Source: Yponomeuta sedellus
Lineage: Eukaryota > Arthropoda > Insecta > Lepidoptera > Yponomeutidae
Length of the DNA: 64,000 nt
Reading direction: 5' to 3'
Assembly (NCBI GenBank): GCA_934045075.1
Contig: OW203724.1
Span: 10,775,473-10,839,472, forward strand
Positions within the stretch are counted from its first letter, which is position 1. Each line of letters opens with the position of its first letter. Below the pieces are notes generated by a model that searched no databases, was not told the DNA's origin, and saw only the letters and a program-made list of their open reading frames with translations. Shown in pieces: positions 22,850 to 37,800 of this stretch. The position numbers were made by a program, and so were the translations under genes.

Positions 22850-25800
22850 GTATGTAAAACTACTCTAAACGTTCGTTTAAATATAACTTGATATGATCAA
22901 TGACATAATTATGACAATATGGCAAGCATATATGACAATAGTCTTACATGTATTTTACTGAAGGTAGGTACTTAGTATGGTAGGTCTTATCAAACTATGC
23001 TCAAATGTCTCTCGAACGTCTGTCCCACGTAAGAGCGGTGGTATCCAGTGGAAAATCACAAGTGTGTGGTCTTGGGGGACTTTAACTTCATATATTTGTG
23101 TAACACTCCCACTTGCTAATGGCTACTGTTGCCTTAAAGAAAGATGATATCAAAACTTTGTGCCCCCACTACTGGGGCACAGTTCTTTTCCTGCACAGCA
23201 GGAAGGTTAGGCCATACTCCACCACGGGGGCCAAGTCCGGGTTGGTGGAGGATTGTAAGACAGTGGCGGGCCTTACTGTCAGAAGTTATCAAGCCACCCA
23301 TAAGGCCTCTGACATGGCTTAATGACTGCCATTACATGACAGCCAGCACCAATGGCTTAATGAGCCTTGCGAACCATGGAAGTGCTGGGAAGAAATGCCA
23401 CTAGCGGTAGTCACTCATCCGCACCAAACCGTCTGTGTTGCTTAACTCAAGTGATTGATTCTAACCATTGGGTTCCTCAAAGCCAAGCGCTGCAAAGAAA
23501 GAATTGTAGTTTTATTTATAAATAGTCAAATCCAGTAAAACACTTTTAAGATGCAGTTAAAGCTGGTTTATGAGAGGAATTCCTGTGATAACCGGCTTTA
23601 ATTCTGTCTTAACAGGTAAAGGTACTGTTGTGTATTGCACTTGGGGTAGTTTGTGATGAGTAAATGTGACAGTGGTGGGTAGTTGAAAGTGCAGTCTTGT
23701 AATGTCAAGTTCAGAGACACTTTTGCTTTAGGCAAGGCAAGTTTACGGAAGATGCAGTCACACTACTGGTAAATACTGTCTCATGACATCTGGATAAGGG
23801 TGAATTCTGCGTCGGAGGTTTTCTTGACCTGGCGAAAGAATTTGACACCCTTTCAATCAGATCCTCCTCCAAAAAACTCGAGAATTCAGGTGTCAGAGGC
23901 ATTGCTCTTGAATGGTTCTGTAGCTACCTCACAGATTGTAACCTTCTCGCAAAGATTCATAACATAGCTGGAGATACTATGCCAATAAAATATGGAGTCC
24001 CACAAGAAGCATACTGGGCCCAACAGTCATGCTTGTTGACAGAAGTGACATTGGATCTATGTTACCATCTACTGACAAAATAATAAGTTACGCAGACGAT
24101 ACTCTAATATTGTTCAATGCCCCATTCTGGGATAGAATTTTCTCGCAAACAAGCCATGGTCTATCTGTAATATCTAAATGGCTAGCAAACAATCTGCTTA
24201 CATTAAATATAGCAAAAACTAAATATCTCTGTTTCCATAAAACTTCCACATCTAAACCGGATTACTCCTCGAATCAAAATAAATACTTGCTTCTGCGACA
24301 CTATTGAAAGCACCGATACAATAAAATATGGGTCCCCTACGTAGTTTCGATAGCCGTTATTGCGAAAAACGTTGTATCGAATTTTTTTCCCGCTGCCTCG
24401 TAAGTTCGAAAGCTTATGGACTCGAATGCTGTAGTGGCGAAAGACGCTGTTTCGAAAAACATTTTCACTGCCTCATACGCTCGAATGCTTATTTGTTTTA
24501 TAACTTTGTTTTTTACACTTTATTACGCAATAAAACTTAAATAACGTACAACGTGATAACAATTACGTACGCCTTCGCTCCATCAACGTTCAATAGTCAT
24601 ATAGTGTTACGAAGGCTTGGTCTCTGTTAGACCGATGAGCAGAGGTCGGAACAGCGGCGAAAATAAAATGGTGATGCAGCGTGGCAATATTTTACTGATC
24701 TTGATGGTGCAGATACAGGCAGATTAAAGAGACTTAAAAAGAAGTTACAATCCTATTTAAAGAAATAATTGAATAAAAAAAGACAAGAACTGCCAACTTT
24801 ACAGAATGAAATCAAAGTAGGTGGCGCTGATATCGCGACGGATATGTACTAAACAATACTTATTAAATTAAAGAACAGCTCTTAAGTAACTAAAATATTA
24901 CTATAGTATATTTTAACGTAATTAAACAAATCAAATTATCCTTTATTAATAAAATTAATTAGACTGTAATTCAGGAACGATTGCTGATAATAAATATTCA
25001 TTAAGTCCTAGTATTTATGGAACTACCAACTTCAGCATCAAAGTAAAAGTAGACGGCGCTGATGGCGCGACGGATATTGATTGACAATACTAATTAATGA
25101 GAATACAATTCAATTCAATTAATTCTTGTTCATAATTCAATTAAAATTAAAATAAACCAACAAGGAAAATATAATTATATTTGTAACCGACAGAAATACT
25201 GTATCTTGAGATTTGAGAACTTTAATGAACCAAATATTAATCAGATAAATTAAGAGTGATTAGAATCTAAAAATTAAATGAACATTACTACTATTCAATT
25301 ATATAATTGGGCCGACCTAACCTTAATAATCTAACACTCGGCCATCCTGATCAAAGCCGTGGCCCACGGCGTTCTTGATTTTGTGTGCCCGTGGATGATG
25401 TGCTGTAACCCGCTGACAGAGCGGCACCGTCTCCGCTGCCATAGGGTTTCTTTTGCAGTCCTGGAGTCTGTTGTTTCTCCGCCTGGAAATGGAGAATTTT
25501 CGGAAAGTCAAACGTAAACGACAATATTATCCTATGTGTAAACTTTTAGATATAGAAAGTACAGCATGCAACTTTCCAAAATGCACATAGCTTTAGAGAC
25601 GCACACAGCATGATTGTAATTTGTTCATAAAGTTTTGACGCACACAGCAATATGTAACTAGGTACATTTAATAATTTAATTGAAGTTGCCCACAGCATAT
25701 TTAAGTACATTTGTAGTTTTATTTAGAAGCGCACACAGCATGATGTAGTACAACTGCACTCAACGTAGGACGCACACAGCATGACATTATATTATTTGCA

Positions 25801-28800
25801 CACAGCTTTAGAAGCACACAGCATTTCAGTTTTCTAGTTTGCTTAAAGTTTGTAATATTATCTTTGTAGTCTATCTCTCAGAACAATATTATTCGGAAGT
25901 TCTGAGATAAATCACAATTGCAATTATAGTTTCTTCTTTTTTTTTTTGTAAGTACACAGTACATATGTATTTTAGGATTGCAGTTTTTTTTGCAGGTAGT
26001 AGGTAAAATCAAAGGAAAAGAAACATCTACTTTTATTTAATTATGATGTAACTGACAATATCAAAGAACAATTATACGGTTTACTATTTACATGTTACAT
26101 AACATTTAAGGAGCAAAATTATTTACAATACTTGACAGCAAAATTCATGTAACTTAATATCATTCTATAACTGCGAAAAATTGTGATATTGAATTGTGAC
26201 CTTAACTCTCTAGCAAATCAATTAGATCATCTCTGTCAATTTCGTTTCCCTCACTGTCAGTGGAATCACTATCTGAAACTACGGCTTTATAAGGCCTCAA
26301 AGAATCACCAGCTACCACTGCCCTGAAGTTTTTGTAACCACGCATGCCTTTAATTGAACTTATTGTGTAACGATCAAATGTGTGATTAGCCTGTACAATT
26401 TTATAAGGTCCAGAGTATCTGTTACCTAACTTTTTGCTTATTCCTACGGAGTGTTCTGTTACTCCGCCCTTCCATAAAACCAATTGATTTACAGTGTATT
26501 TAGTACATTTCTTATGCTTTCTATCGTACTGTTTTTTCATTCGAATTCTATTTTTGTCAATGTTAGATTTTGCCAGATTACGTCTATCCATCAACTTGTG
26601 TCTTTGCATTTGATTGTCTGAAGGCTCGAGCGACGCTGGGGGAACGGGCAAGATATTATTATGATGCGCGAACATTAAATTGAAAGGAGCTACTTTTGTG
26701 GTAGAATGTTCTGTATTATTTATGCCTAATATAATATCCGGCAATTTCACATCCCAACTGCACTCCTCTATAACGGAAGTATTCAAACCATCTAAGACAG
26801 TTCGATTGACTCGCTCTATCTGTCCATTGGCACGTGGAACAGCTATAGCGTTGAGTATGTGTTTAATTTGGTATTCCTTAACAAAGGCTTTAAAATAACG
26901 ACTTGTGAATGACTTTCCCCTGTCGGTAATGATTCTGGAAGGTTTTCCAAAAACTGAAATAATATTTCTAAGCTCTTTCACAGTTTCAGTAGAACGAACA
27001 CTTTTGACTGGTTGAGCGAACACAAATTTAGTAAAGGAATCAATTATCATTAGAATATAATTGTTTCCTCTGCGGCTTTTCGGAAAAGGTCCCAGATGGT
27101 CTATATGGAGAGTGTGGACTGGTTCATCAATTTTTTTCAATGGGATGCAATTCGCCCTCCTGTCTACCGTAACTTGATTTTCCATATGCACATTGTAAAC
27201 AACTTTTTACATATTTACGGATAAATTTTGTCATATGTGGAAACCAATAAGAGGACTTTACTAGTTTTTCTACCCTCTCAAAACCTGGGTGCCCAATATG
27301 ATCGTGGAATTTCTGTAATATGCTAAATTTGGCTAGTTTCGGTATGACGAAACGATTGCCATGAAAAGTCTTTCTGTACAGACATCCGTCTACAACCACA
27401 TAGTTATTTAATAGATCTGGGTTATCGGTACCACCATCAATTTGACGAATAATGTTCTGGATATTATCGTCCTGTAATTGAACGGTAAGCGCCCAATCAG
27501 CTTCGTTGATCAAAAAGCAGGTAGGGCTATTTAGCAAGTTTTCATCAAGGGGGTTACGACTTAATGCGTCTGCGTGACGCATCCTATCCCCTGATCTGTA
27601 CTCAATTTCTAAATCGAAGTCTTGGATGGATAGCCACCATCGCGCAATACGGGGTACAAGATCTTTTTTTGTTAGTGTTGCACGGATGGCAGCACAATCA
27701 GTAACTACTTTGACGGGTACACCGACAATATAGATGCGAAATCTTTTTAAAGATTCTACCACAGCAAGAGTTTCCAACTCATAGCTGTGATAGAACTGTT
27801 CTTCTCGACTCGTGACTCTACTGAAGTAGGCTACAGGCTTTAGGTTACCGTCAGCTTGATACTGTAAAAGAATTCCACTTAATCCTACTTTGCTCGCGTC
27901 TGTATGTAGCTCAGTCCTAGCGCTACGATCATAGATAGCAAGCACCGGTCTCTCAGTTAAGCGCATTTTTAGGGTGTTAAAAGCATGCTCTTGCTCAGAG
28001 TCCCAGCGCCACTCATGGTCTTTTTTTGTAAGTTCAGTTAATGGGCGCGCAATTGTTGCAAAATTTTGTATGTATTTGCGAAAATATGACGTCAACCCTA
28101 TAAACTGTCTGACTTCATGAACATTGGATGGTGTTTTAAATTTTGTTACAGAATTGATTTTATGTTGCCCTGGTCTAATGGTTCCCGCTGCGACCTCATG
28201 GCCAAGGTAATCAGCAGTGGTCTTAAGAAAAGTGCATTTATCAATATTTAAATGCAAGTTAGCCTCTTTAAGGCGTAGTAGTACTCGCTCTAATAGAGCT
28301 AAACCCTGTTCCACAGTTACTGTGGCTAAGATAATATCATCTAAGTACACAGCAACAACGCTGTCTTTAGTGACGTCACCATTTACTTGTTTATGCTCCG
28401 AGTACTTATGAGAAACATAACTATTGCTTAACTTCCCCAGAGTTAGCTTTAGAGCTCTAGAAAAGACGGCGGGAGCATTAGCTAACCCAAAAGGCATTTT
28501 CATAAATTCGTATTGCCCGGATTGAGTCACAAAAGCAGTTTTTGGGATTGAATCAGGGGCCATTCGAATCTGGTAATAACCTTGCGCTAAATCAAGTGTG
28601 CTGAAGTAGAATTTTCCTGATAACAAATTAATGAGATCATCTATGTGAGGCAGAGGAAATCTATCCTTTATAGTAATAGAATTTAGTGCACGATAATCTA
28701 TACAAAGGCGATATTCTCCGTTTTTCCGGACTAAGGACTACCGGACTGGCATAAGCAGAGCTTGATTCTCTCGCAACACCATCTTCGATAAGTTCCTGTA

Positions 28801-31800
28801 CCTTTTGATCAACAATCTCTCTCTCTTTGTATGATAATCTATATGGCTTGCGATGGACCGGTTTGTCTGTAGTAGTTTCTATAGACATCTCTATCAAATG
28901 AGTACATCCCAAGTTTCGTGTATCTGAAGTTACAGAGCTCATATATTCTCGTAACAATTGTATCAACCTACGACGCTCGTTCTCACTTAAGGTTTCCGAA
29001 TCTACAGCAGCATTGAAGTCGGCGTTATCTTTGGTCATACCACCTAACTCAACACTCATTACCTTACTTTCTTTACAGATTTTAGCCCTGGTAATTACTT
29101 TGCCCGCTCGCCACACGATATCTTCATTACTCAAATTAATAACTCGAATCGTATCGGTCGTAGAAGCCAGTATAGAACCCGGGACGAAAGTCAAGCATTC
29201 GGGTACAAAAACTGGCGAGGTGATAAGGCTGACATTAGGTACTTTGCAACCAGTATCTACTTGAACATAACATTCGCTTCGTGGTGGAATTACAGTTTCT
29301 GTAACTAATCTAAGCGCATACTTTTGTCTAAAGTCGCTACTATCTAATGCATTTTGAAGTATAAATTCATCACAAACATCATTTTTTATTAGAGTAGCAC
29401 TGTTCGAAGTTGTCACAAGGCTAATTCCCTGGTGGTTAATAACAGGCTGACCTATTAGGAGTTCAATGTCGTCTGCTAAGTTACGTACTATTTCTGCACA
29501 GCTAGTTATTGAAATACCATCGATAAGGACAGTTAAATTAACTTTGCCGAGGGAATAACTGTGATTCCCATCAAAACCCCTCATGATAATAGCCGATGAT
29601 TCTTCTTTTAAATCAAGTTCCCTCGAAACATATTTCGTTATAATATTAATTTTACTGCCAGTGTCAATATATGCGAGCACTTCACGGTTATTAATGTGTA
29701 CCACTTTCCTATAGCAATCTAAACGAATTTCTATAGTTTTAAATAAAGAATACAGCACCTTTTTAGGGATCCAGCAGGTCACAGCTTCGTGGCCGCGTTT
29801 ATTGCAGTTCGTGCAGAGAAGTTGGCTCCGACAGTCCTTGCTCTCGTGGCCGGGCTTCCGGCAGATGTAGCAGAGCTGGTACGATGGCAGGAGAGCACTG
29901 TTGCCGCGGCGCCACGAAGATCCCCGCGAGCCGACGCCCCTCGGGGTTGCCGCTTCCACTCTCTTGTAGTTTTCGAGCGAGGATAGGTACCCATAGTACA
30001 GGTCTTCGGCTGTGTTGCACCTGAAAGCTTTAGAGTTGGCTCTCAACTCGTTCGGAAGACCGCGAATCAAGCAAGATATGGTAGCTTCTTCATCTAATTT
30101 ACATCGCTTGATAAGGGACAGCTTTTCATGAAAGTATGCAGTCATCGTCTCATCGTCCTTTTTCTTACGAGAAAGCATTAGTTCAAGTAAGTCGACAAAA
30201 TCTATTGCCATAGGAAATGCTCGCTCCAATGAAGTTTTCCATTCTACCCAACTTAAATTGTAATCATCTAGATTTTCATACCATTCCCGAGCTGACCCAC
30301 GTAACCTCATATGCATGATAAAAATTTTGTCTGCTTCACTCCAACTATAGATCTGTCCCAATTGATCTATCTTATTAAGCCACAATTTAGCAGTAACAGA
30401 TTTGGGCCCTGGGGTAAATTTGGAAATTAATTCTGCATCTAAATGAGTAGTCTTTCTTCTTTTCATTTGGTCGGTAGAAGGTAAAAAAAAATTTTCTGTT
30501 ACCTCGGTGTCTGGGATGCCGTTCTCAGCTCTCCTCTTACCCAATCCTGCGATGTAAGGTCCCAGCGGGGACCCGGTGGGCGTCTCAGCCATCCCACTTC
30601 TGACGTGTTACGAAGGCTTGGTCTCTGTTAGACCGATGAGCAGAGGTCGGAACAGCGGCGAAAATAAAATGGTGATGCAGCGTGGCAATATTTTACTGAT
30701 CTTGATGGTGCAGATACAGGCAGATTAAAGAGACTTAAAAAGAAGTTACAATCCTATTTAAAGAAATAATTGAATAAAAAAAGACAACAACTGCCAACTT
30801 TACAGAATGAAATCAAAGTAGGTGGCGCTGATATCGCGACGGATATGTACTAAACAATACTTATTAAATTAATGAACAGCTCTTAAGTAACTAAAATATT
30901 ACTATAGTATATTTTAACGTAATTAAACAAATCAAATTATCCTTTATTAATAAAATTAATTAGACTGTAATTCAGGAACGATTGCTGATAATAAATATTC
31001 ATTAAGTCCTAGTATTTATGGAACTACCAACTTCAGCATCAAAGTAAAAGTAGACGGCGCTGATGGCGCGACGGATATTGATTGACAATACTAATTAATG
31101 AGAATACAATTCAATTCAATTAATTCTTGTTCATAATTCAATTAAAATTAAAATAAACCAACAAGGAAAATATAATTATATTTGTAACCGACAGAAATAC
31201 TGTATCTTGAGATTTGAGAACTTTAATGAACCAAATATTAATCAGATAAATTAAGAGTGATTAGAATCTAAAAATTAAATGAACATTACTACTATTCAAT
31301 TATATAATTGGGCCGACCTAACCTTAATAATCTAACACTAGTTCTGTTATTGTTGTCAATTAATAGCCTTATAAACCTTTTTTGTGCATAGATACTCGCA
31401 TAAGTACTCGTTTGTACTAATACTTATAATACTTGTGCAATTGATTAATTTCGAAACTTGATACCACTTCAGTAGTAATTGTTATAGATCAGTAATAGAT
31501 TTTTTTTACACGTAGAAAATTTGTCAAATAATAATATTTAGTTTAATTTAGTTTAAATGTAGATTTAAACTAAATTTGTTTTGTCTTATTCACTACTTGA
31601 TTTTTTTATACGCATTAAGACTGAATGAATCGAAATGACAAGCATTCGAGCGTATGAGGCAGTGAAAATGTTTTTCGAAACAGTGTCTTTCGCCACTACA
31701 GCATTCGAGTCCATAAGCTTTCGAACTTATGAGGCAGCGGAAAAAAAATTCGATACAACGTTTTTCGCAACAACGGCTATCGAAACTACGTAGGGGACCC

Positions 31801-34800
31801 ATAAAATATGTAGGCGTTACGATTTATGATAAACTTACATTTAATCAATATTTATTTGTCGATACTCTCCAGTCGAGCCAGAAAACTCATACATTTATGA
31901 AACTGCTACGAAACAGCGCAAACAAAGATACTTTAAGACTAGTCTCTACATAGCTCTATGCCAATCCTTATTCACCTGTTGTTTAAGCTGTTGGGGTGGT
32001 ACAAATAAAACGTTTTTGTTAACTGTAGAAAGGGCCCAACGTTTTATATTAAAAGTAATGCATAAAAAACCAAGACAATACCCAACATCAGCCTTGCTAT
32101 TATGAATGTATTTATACTGAAAGTGGTACTTACAAAACACCAAAAAGTTATCTATTTACCCCAACCACAAGGTTATAAGGCTGGGCGCATGCTGAGACGC
32201 AGGCGACGCAGCACAGCTCAGTACAGGGCAGGGCAGATGAGGCAGACATAGACCCCCACCGCATGCTGCGACGCAACTATTCGCTCGTGCGAATACTAGC
32301 TCGTGCAAGGAATAGACGTTTGACGAAAACATGAGTTCAGAGTCTGATTATGAAATGTACGAGTTGCTGCTTTACAGTTTGTCAAAGCGTAGAAAAAGTA
32401 TTTGGCAAAGTGACTACCTAAAAATCGTTGTACTCATGGGGAATTTGTCCTCTCGAGAGAGTTATCGGATAAACAATGTAAAAACTACTTTCGGTTAGTT
32501 AGAACCCAATTTTATTATGTCTCCGTAGAAAGTTTATTTATCTGTTTTGTTTTCATTATATTAATGGCAGAGAAAATTGCTTAGACCACTGCGCTTGAAT
32601 GAGGCAAGCACATCAGTTCAGAAACGAATCTTCTTAATGTTGGGTACATGATATTTTCGTCTGCTGTCATAATTTAACATAAAACAAGTACAAGTTCGTT
32701 TATTGCTTCATATGGTACAGAATAGGTCTTAACATATAGGTATAATAGTGCGCAACATGAGCCCTGTAAGGGCACTGCAATTTTCTACATAAGAAGCTTA
32801 CGTATTAGAAAAATAAGTACTTATAATTATTTTTATGCAATGAAATAGAATAAGAGAGTCATGTATTTTTAATACAATTAGTTTAGACACTTATATCTAT
32901 TTAATACTAAAAGGCTAACTTAAAACTATATAACACCAATAGAATCATTAACATTACTTACACCAGCTTCATCTACTAAGTAATTATTATGTATTATTAA
33001 TACATATGGCTTTCTTCCATAAATTCTTTTATTGTATAATAGCACTTTTTAATAAGATATTCTTCTAGTTTATTTACAAAACAATACTGTGTTGTCGAAT
33101 ATTGACAAGAGTCATTCATTCGTTCTGTAAATATCATGCTATCCCTGTCAGTAGCACCTACACAAAAGGTGATTCCCCGTCCCGTGACCGTCAGGTCCGC
33201 TGGACAAAATGAGATATAGAAATCAAACCATGCGTATTATTTACTACCCATTTGCTACTATTTACTACCTATCATAAAGTATTTGCTACCTTTAAGGTAT
33301 CGAATTTATCAAAAGAATAAAGTGGCCAGCCATTCTGACGTCTGGTTGGCTGGCTACTTGGATTTTCATGTCATGTTAGTCAAGTGTTAACGATGTCATT
33401 GATATCAGTATTTACTACCTTTTTGCTACCTAGAGAAAACATTATTTTTACGATGATAAAAAGCTCGCATAAACCTTATTTAGATAACAACATTAAAACG
33501 CCTGTACTCTAATTCTCACACCACCTATGTGCTCCATGAAGGTAATGGCTTAAATATTTTCGCAGGCGCTTAGTAGATTCTAGACCAAGTATTATAACTA
33601 ATTATGCTTCATGCTTATTTATATTTCTAAATTCTTCATTCAGTCTTCTAACGATTTTCATATAACTCTATTTATTATGGTATCACAAATTCAACTAAAA
33701 CCCAAGACAGTTAATTTAAAATCTACTTCTATTAAACGCCTGCAGAAATATTTTAGCCATGAATAACACCGGTGGTATGAGCATTTGCACAGGCGTTTTA
33801 TTTTTTCCTAAATAAGGTTTATGCGAGCTTTTTATCATCGTAAAAATAATGTTTTCTCTAGGTAGCAAAAAGGTAGTAAATACTGATATCAATGACATCG
33901 TTAACACTTAACTAACATGACATCAAAATCCAAGTAGCCAGCCAACCAGACGTTAGAATGGCTGGCCACTTTATTCTTTTGATAAATTCGATACCGTAAA
34001 GGTAGCAAATACTTTATGATAGGTAGTAAATAGTAGCAAATGGGTAGTAAATAATACGCATGGTTGGATTTCTATATCTCATTTTGTCCAGCGGACCTGA
34101 CGGTCACCCCGTCCCGGTGAGGCTAGCACAAAGTTAAATGACTTACACGAGCCAATGTTGCCAGCTTTTGAACAAAATTACAGAAAATTATAAATCACGT
34201 AAAATTCGAACACATTTCCGTACGCAATACCTATCCGGTCGGAAAGATGAAATTCCGTACGAGTACGGACAAATCCGTACACCACACAATCTGTGCCGGC
34301 ACTACAACGAGACGCAGAGCAGGGCAGACACATGTCTGCGTCTCACGTGCCTGCGCCGCAGCGTACTCAATGACGTTCCATGCTTTACAAAATCTGCGCT
34401 GCGCTGTGCTGCGTCGCCGGCGTCTCAGCATGCGCCCAGCCTTAGTAACAGAGCTTACCGAATTTCCCAACAACAAACAAAAACAGCATTTGTCCAAAGG
34501 ACACACAGAATGAAACACTACACATCAACATGGTGGCGGTGGTCCATACAAATAATATTGGAAATTAATCCATACAAATTATAAATTAAATTTTATAATT
34601 GTATAGACCGCTACCGCAATGGTGTGCACCTTTTACTACCCTGATGCCATTGAATTTAATGTAAAAAATTATACGCTGATGCTTTAGAATGAAGAAGACA
34701 ATAAAAAAAATCTGGAAAGAGTTTTTTCAGATTTGACTGTATTATAAACAGCACATCCGATGAGCAAAATTTAAACCAGTCAATTAATAATAAAGTCTAT

Positions 34801-37800
34801 GTAGTTTATTTTGTACACGTATATAGACCCGTTTTTTACTGCTGCTCCGACTCATCAAGGTTTGCTGGAAGAAATCTCTTACAGAGATAAGCTCGCCTTT
34901 GTACATGTTATTTCTTATGTAATGTCCTTTTTAATGTTTCGTGTGCTATAAAGTATAGTAATTAATTAAATAATTAATAAAAACACTCCCAGGTGAAAAT
35001 GTTGATAAAACCATTTCCAGGATATATAACTCTTAACTCTAAAGGAAAACGTCGTGAGGTAACCTTGAGGCGTCCACATACCTCAGCACTTAAATTGCCA
35101 CTCCGTGCAGCTATAGACATTGTGTAGGCAACATAAAAAACATATATTCTTTACGCCACACGGCCACACTCACCCTGTATACTCTTTATAAGTATTAATT
35201 TTATTTACAAACTACAATTTACGAATTATGGTTTGTTTGATTTTTTACAGATCCAGTGACGTAGCTATTATGACTGACCCTGCAGTGGTATGACAACATT
35301 ATTTTTAATAAAATGGCCTTGCATGTGTCGTTTTAGAAACCTGCAACCTTATTTTTTTATGCAGTCAAAGATATTCGGTCTTCCTCTAAGTCTAAAACAC
35401 TCCCCAGAGACAGTTTAAATAACCTGTGGTTCTACCTTTCCCTTTGCCACAGAATACGTAGGTCATACGTAGATGTCATTTGACATCCGTGGTCACACTA
35501 TAAGTTTTGCGTAACTTAAAAAAACAACATGTTATAACCAAAATACTATGTTTATTGCTTTTCAAAATACTCTCCATTACATTTTAAACATTTTTTCATG
35601 CGATCGAACCATTTTTTAAAACAGGAGGACCACAGATCTGAATGCATGTTTTCTACGTGCTGATTGAACGCTATCACTGCCTCTTCGGAGCTGGTGAAAG
35701 TGAAACCTCTCATTAAAACTTTCATTTTGGGGAAAATACAGAAATCACTGGGTCGGCTAGGTCGGGGCAAAGCGCAAGATGGGTGAGAACGCGGCTTTTT
35801 GGTCATCTTTCGCGAACTTTTTCTAACACCCTGGGTAAACAAATGGTAGATTACCACTCGGCATTAACACTCTTTTGATCTTCAAGTGGAATTGTACAGA
35901 TGGGACCCGTAGCTGAGAAAAACAAGCGATCATTTTTTTTTCTCGCCTACCTCACTTTTGTTGGCCTGTTCTCATTTTCAAACACCCATTGCTGTTTTTT
36001 TCTGGTTCAAAACAATAAATGCACGTTTGGTCTCCTGTGACAATGTCAAAACAGCATTAGAATGTCCGTGGTCGTACTTTAGTAGCAACTGTGAGCACCA
36101 TTCCACGCGAGCCCGCTTCTGCTCCGTTGTCAGTTCATGAGGGATCCAACGACAACAAAGTTTCCGAACTTTCAATTCTTCGTGTATAATTTTTTGAATT
36201 TGGCTCATACCAATCCCCAATAGTCCTCGAATTGTCTCGTAGGTAATCCGCGGGTTTTCTTCAATTACCCGCTTACCAGTAGCCACATTATTTTCGTTGA
36301 CGGCAGTTGAAGGCCGCCCTTCACGAAATTCGTCATGTAAAGAAACTCGACCTCTCTGAAGTTCGGCAAACCATCGCCTCACGGTGCTCAAACAAGGTGC
36401 TTCTCTCCCAAAAGCATTTTGAAGACGAGCGGTCCAGTTTTACGGAGAGAGAGAACTTTTAAAATCATAAAAAATCATCGCTCTAAAATCTTTTCGACTT
36501 AATTCCATTTTCGTTGGTACTTACTTACGTAGAACTTTGATGTGTGATGATAAAAAACAATTGAAAAATGATTTCCCGCCAATTGTTTTTTTTTATTACT
36601 AAGAAGGTTCCAACGTTTAAAATATTTCCTTTTTAGTCGAGCCCAAAGGTTGTTTGAGCGGAGTAGCTCTGGGGGTGCATGAAAGCAGCCTACCCGAACA
36701 ACGTACTCACTGAGCCCGTACGTCTGACGCACCCTGGGCAACAATCAGCGAGTTCCTTGCGCTGATTGGTAAATCTTTCACCGCGATGGCTTGCCATCGA
36801 CACTCTAAGAAGAAGCTCTTGCACCAAGTGGTTTTTATGGCTTTGCTCGTGACGCTCGGTTCACTGCGAGTAAACCACGGTGCCACTCAGATGGTGCGGA
36901 GTACTTTGTTGTGAAACCTCTGTAGTATTTCAACAGTAGATGTGCTGGCAGATCTCCAAAGTTCAATGGCATAAGAATTAAGAAAATGTAACAGATCTTT
37001 TAGTAAGAAATGGGTTAAAAATTACGAAATACTGAATTATTGTTGGTGTGGAAATAAAAAAAAATTAATAATAATATAGAAGGCTAGCATGCTAAAATTA
37101 TATATTTTAGTTTATTTAATTTTGTAGGCAAGCAACATAAGTACTTTGTTTTATTTGTTTCTGGTTGTTGACTTTTTATGTTTTTCTTAAGTAAATTGAC
37201 ATTGCGATTTTTCTTTTTAATAGCAATTTTGTTTTTTAAATATCTTGGCCAATATAGTAGCTAATTAAGAAACGCTTTTCTTCCATCGCAACTATGTAAA
37301 TTTGAGAAGTTCTTATTCTTTGTTCTCAATGAAGTTGCGGTAAAGGAAACAGTTCCCATGAGTCCCAATCCCAACTACAAACAATAAAAATTCTTAATTT
37401 GCCACTAGTTACGAACCTCATTTGCGAAAACGGCCGGAGGGGTTGGGAAGAGTAGGTAGTCTTTTTTTTGAGAGCAATCCTTCATGCCAAACGCGATTGT
37501 CGAATGTCTAAGAAGGTAGCTGATCAATATTGCTTGCTTTATCCGCTAGCTGGCATCGCTCCGCCCGAAGTTAGAAGGGATTTGGCTTTCAGCATCGATA
37601 AAAAAAAGTAACAACAACCGACTCCGGACCCAAGTGGGTCACTGCACACAAAACTTAAGCAGATGGGGTTATATTGCACCAACGGAGGAGCAATGTGATT
37701 GTGGAGTCTTCTCGCAATCCAAGGTGCACCTGCTCCAATACCCATTGTGCCCTCTCACCTGTACCCTGGAGGACCTAACAGAGGCTAACGCTGCTGTAAT

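Larger units (their letters stand above)
24605..31337 (-). mobile_element. Gypsy-type LTR retrotransposon, nearly complete
   Basis: Minus-strand element with LTRs at 24605-25336 and 30606-31337 (732 bp each, ends TGTTA/TAACA in either orientation). I count only two differences between the LTRs (at about 24776 and 24871 and their partners), so the insertion is young. Flanks ATAG and CTAG fit a 4-bp target duplication with one change. It encodes Gag, protease, RT, RNase H and integrase; no envelope frame is seen. Two single-base frame breaks interrupt pol. Confidence 0.92.
24330..31800. mobile_element. Mutator-like non-autonomous element with 161-bp inverted ends and 9-bp duplication, split by Gypsy
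   Basis: The inverted ends at 24330-24490 and 31640-31800 start GGGTCCCCTACGTAGTTTCG; the host sequence ATAAAATAT is present on both sides (24321-24329, 31801-31809). Removing it restores the reading frame of the surrounding LINE (IKY|VGVT), so the boundaries are well fixed. A 9-bp duplication with long ends is typical of the Mutator superfamily. Without the Gypsy insertion it is about 740 bp and has no transposase. Confidence 0.8.

Noticed and set aside
34231..34518. Overlapping open frames on both strands in a GC-rich patch
   Set aside because: They lie across the right end of the PIF-like remnant; the GC-rich part is the inverted end, not a gene.
35251..35287. 37-bp candidate exon (acceptor TTTTTTACAG, donor GTATGA) between ZAD exon 2 and the first finger exon
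   Set aside because: Including it would shift the frame and create a stop at the next exon; exon 2 joins directly to 38800 in phase.
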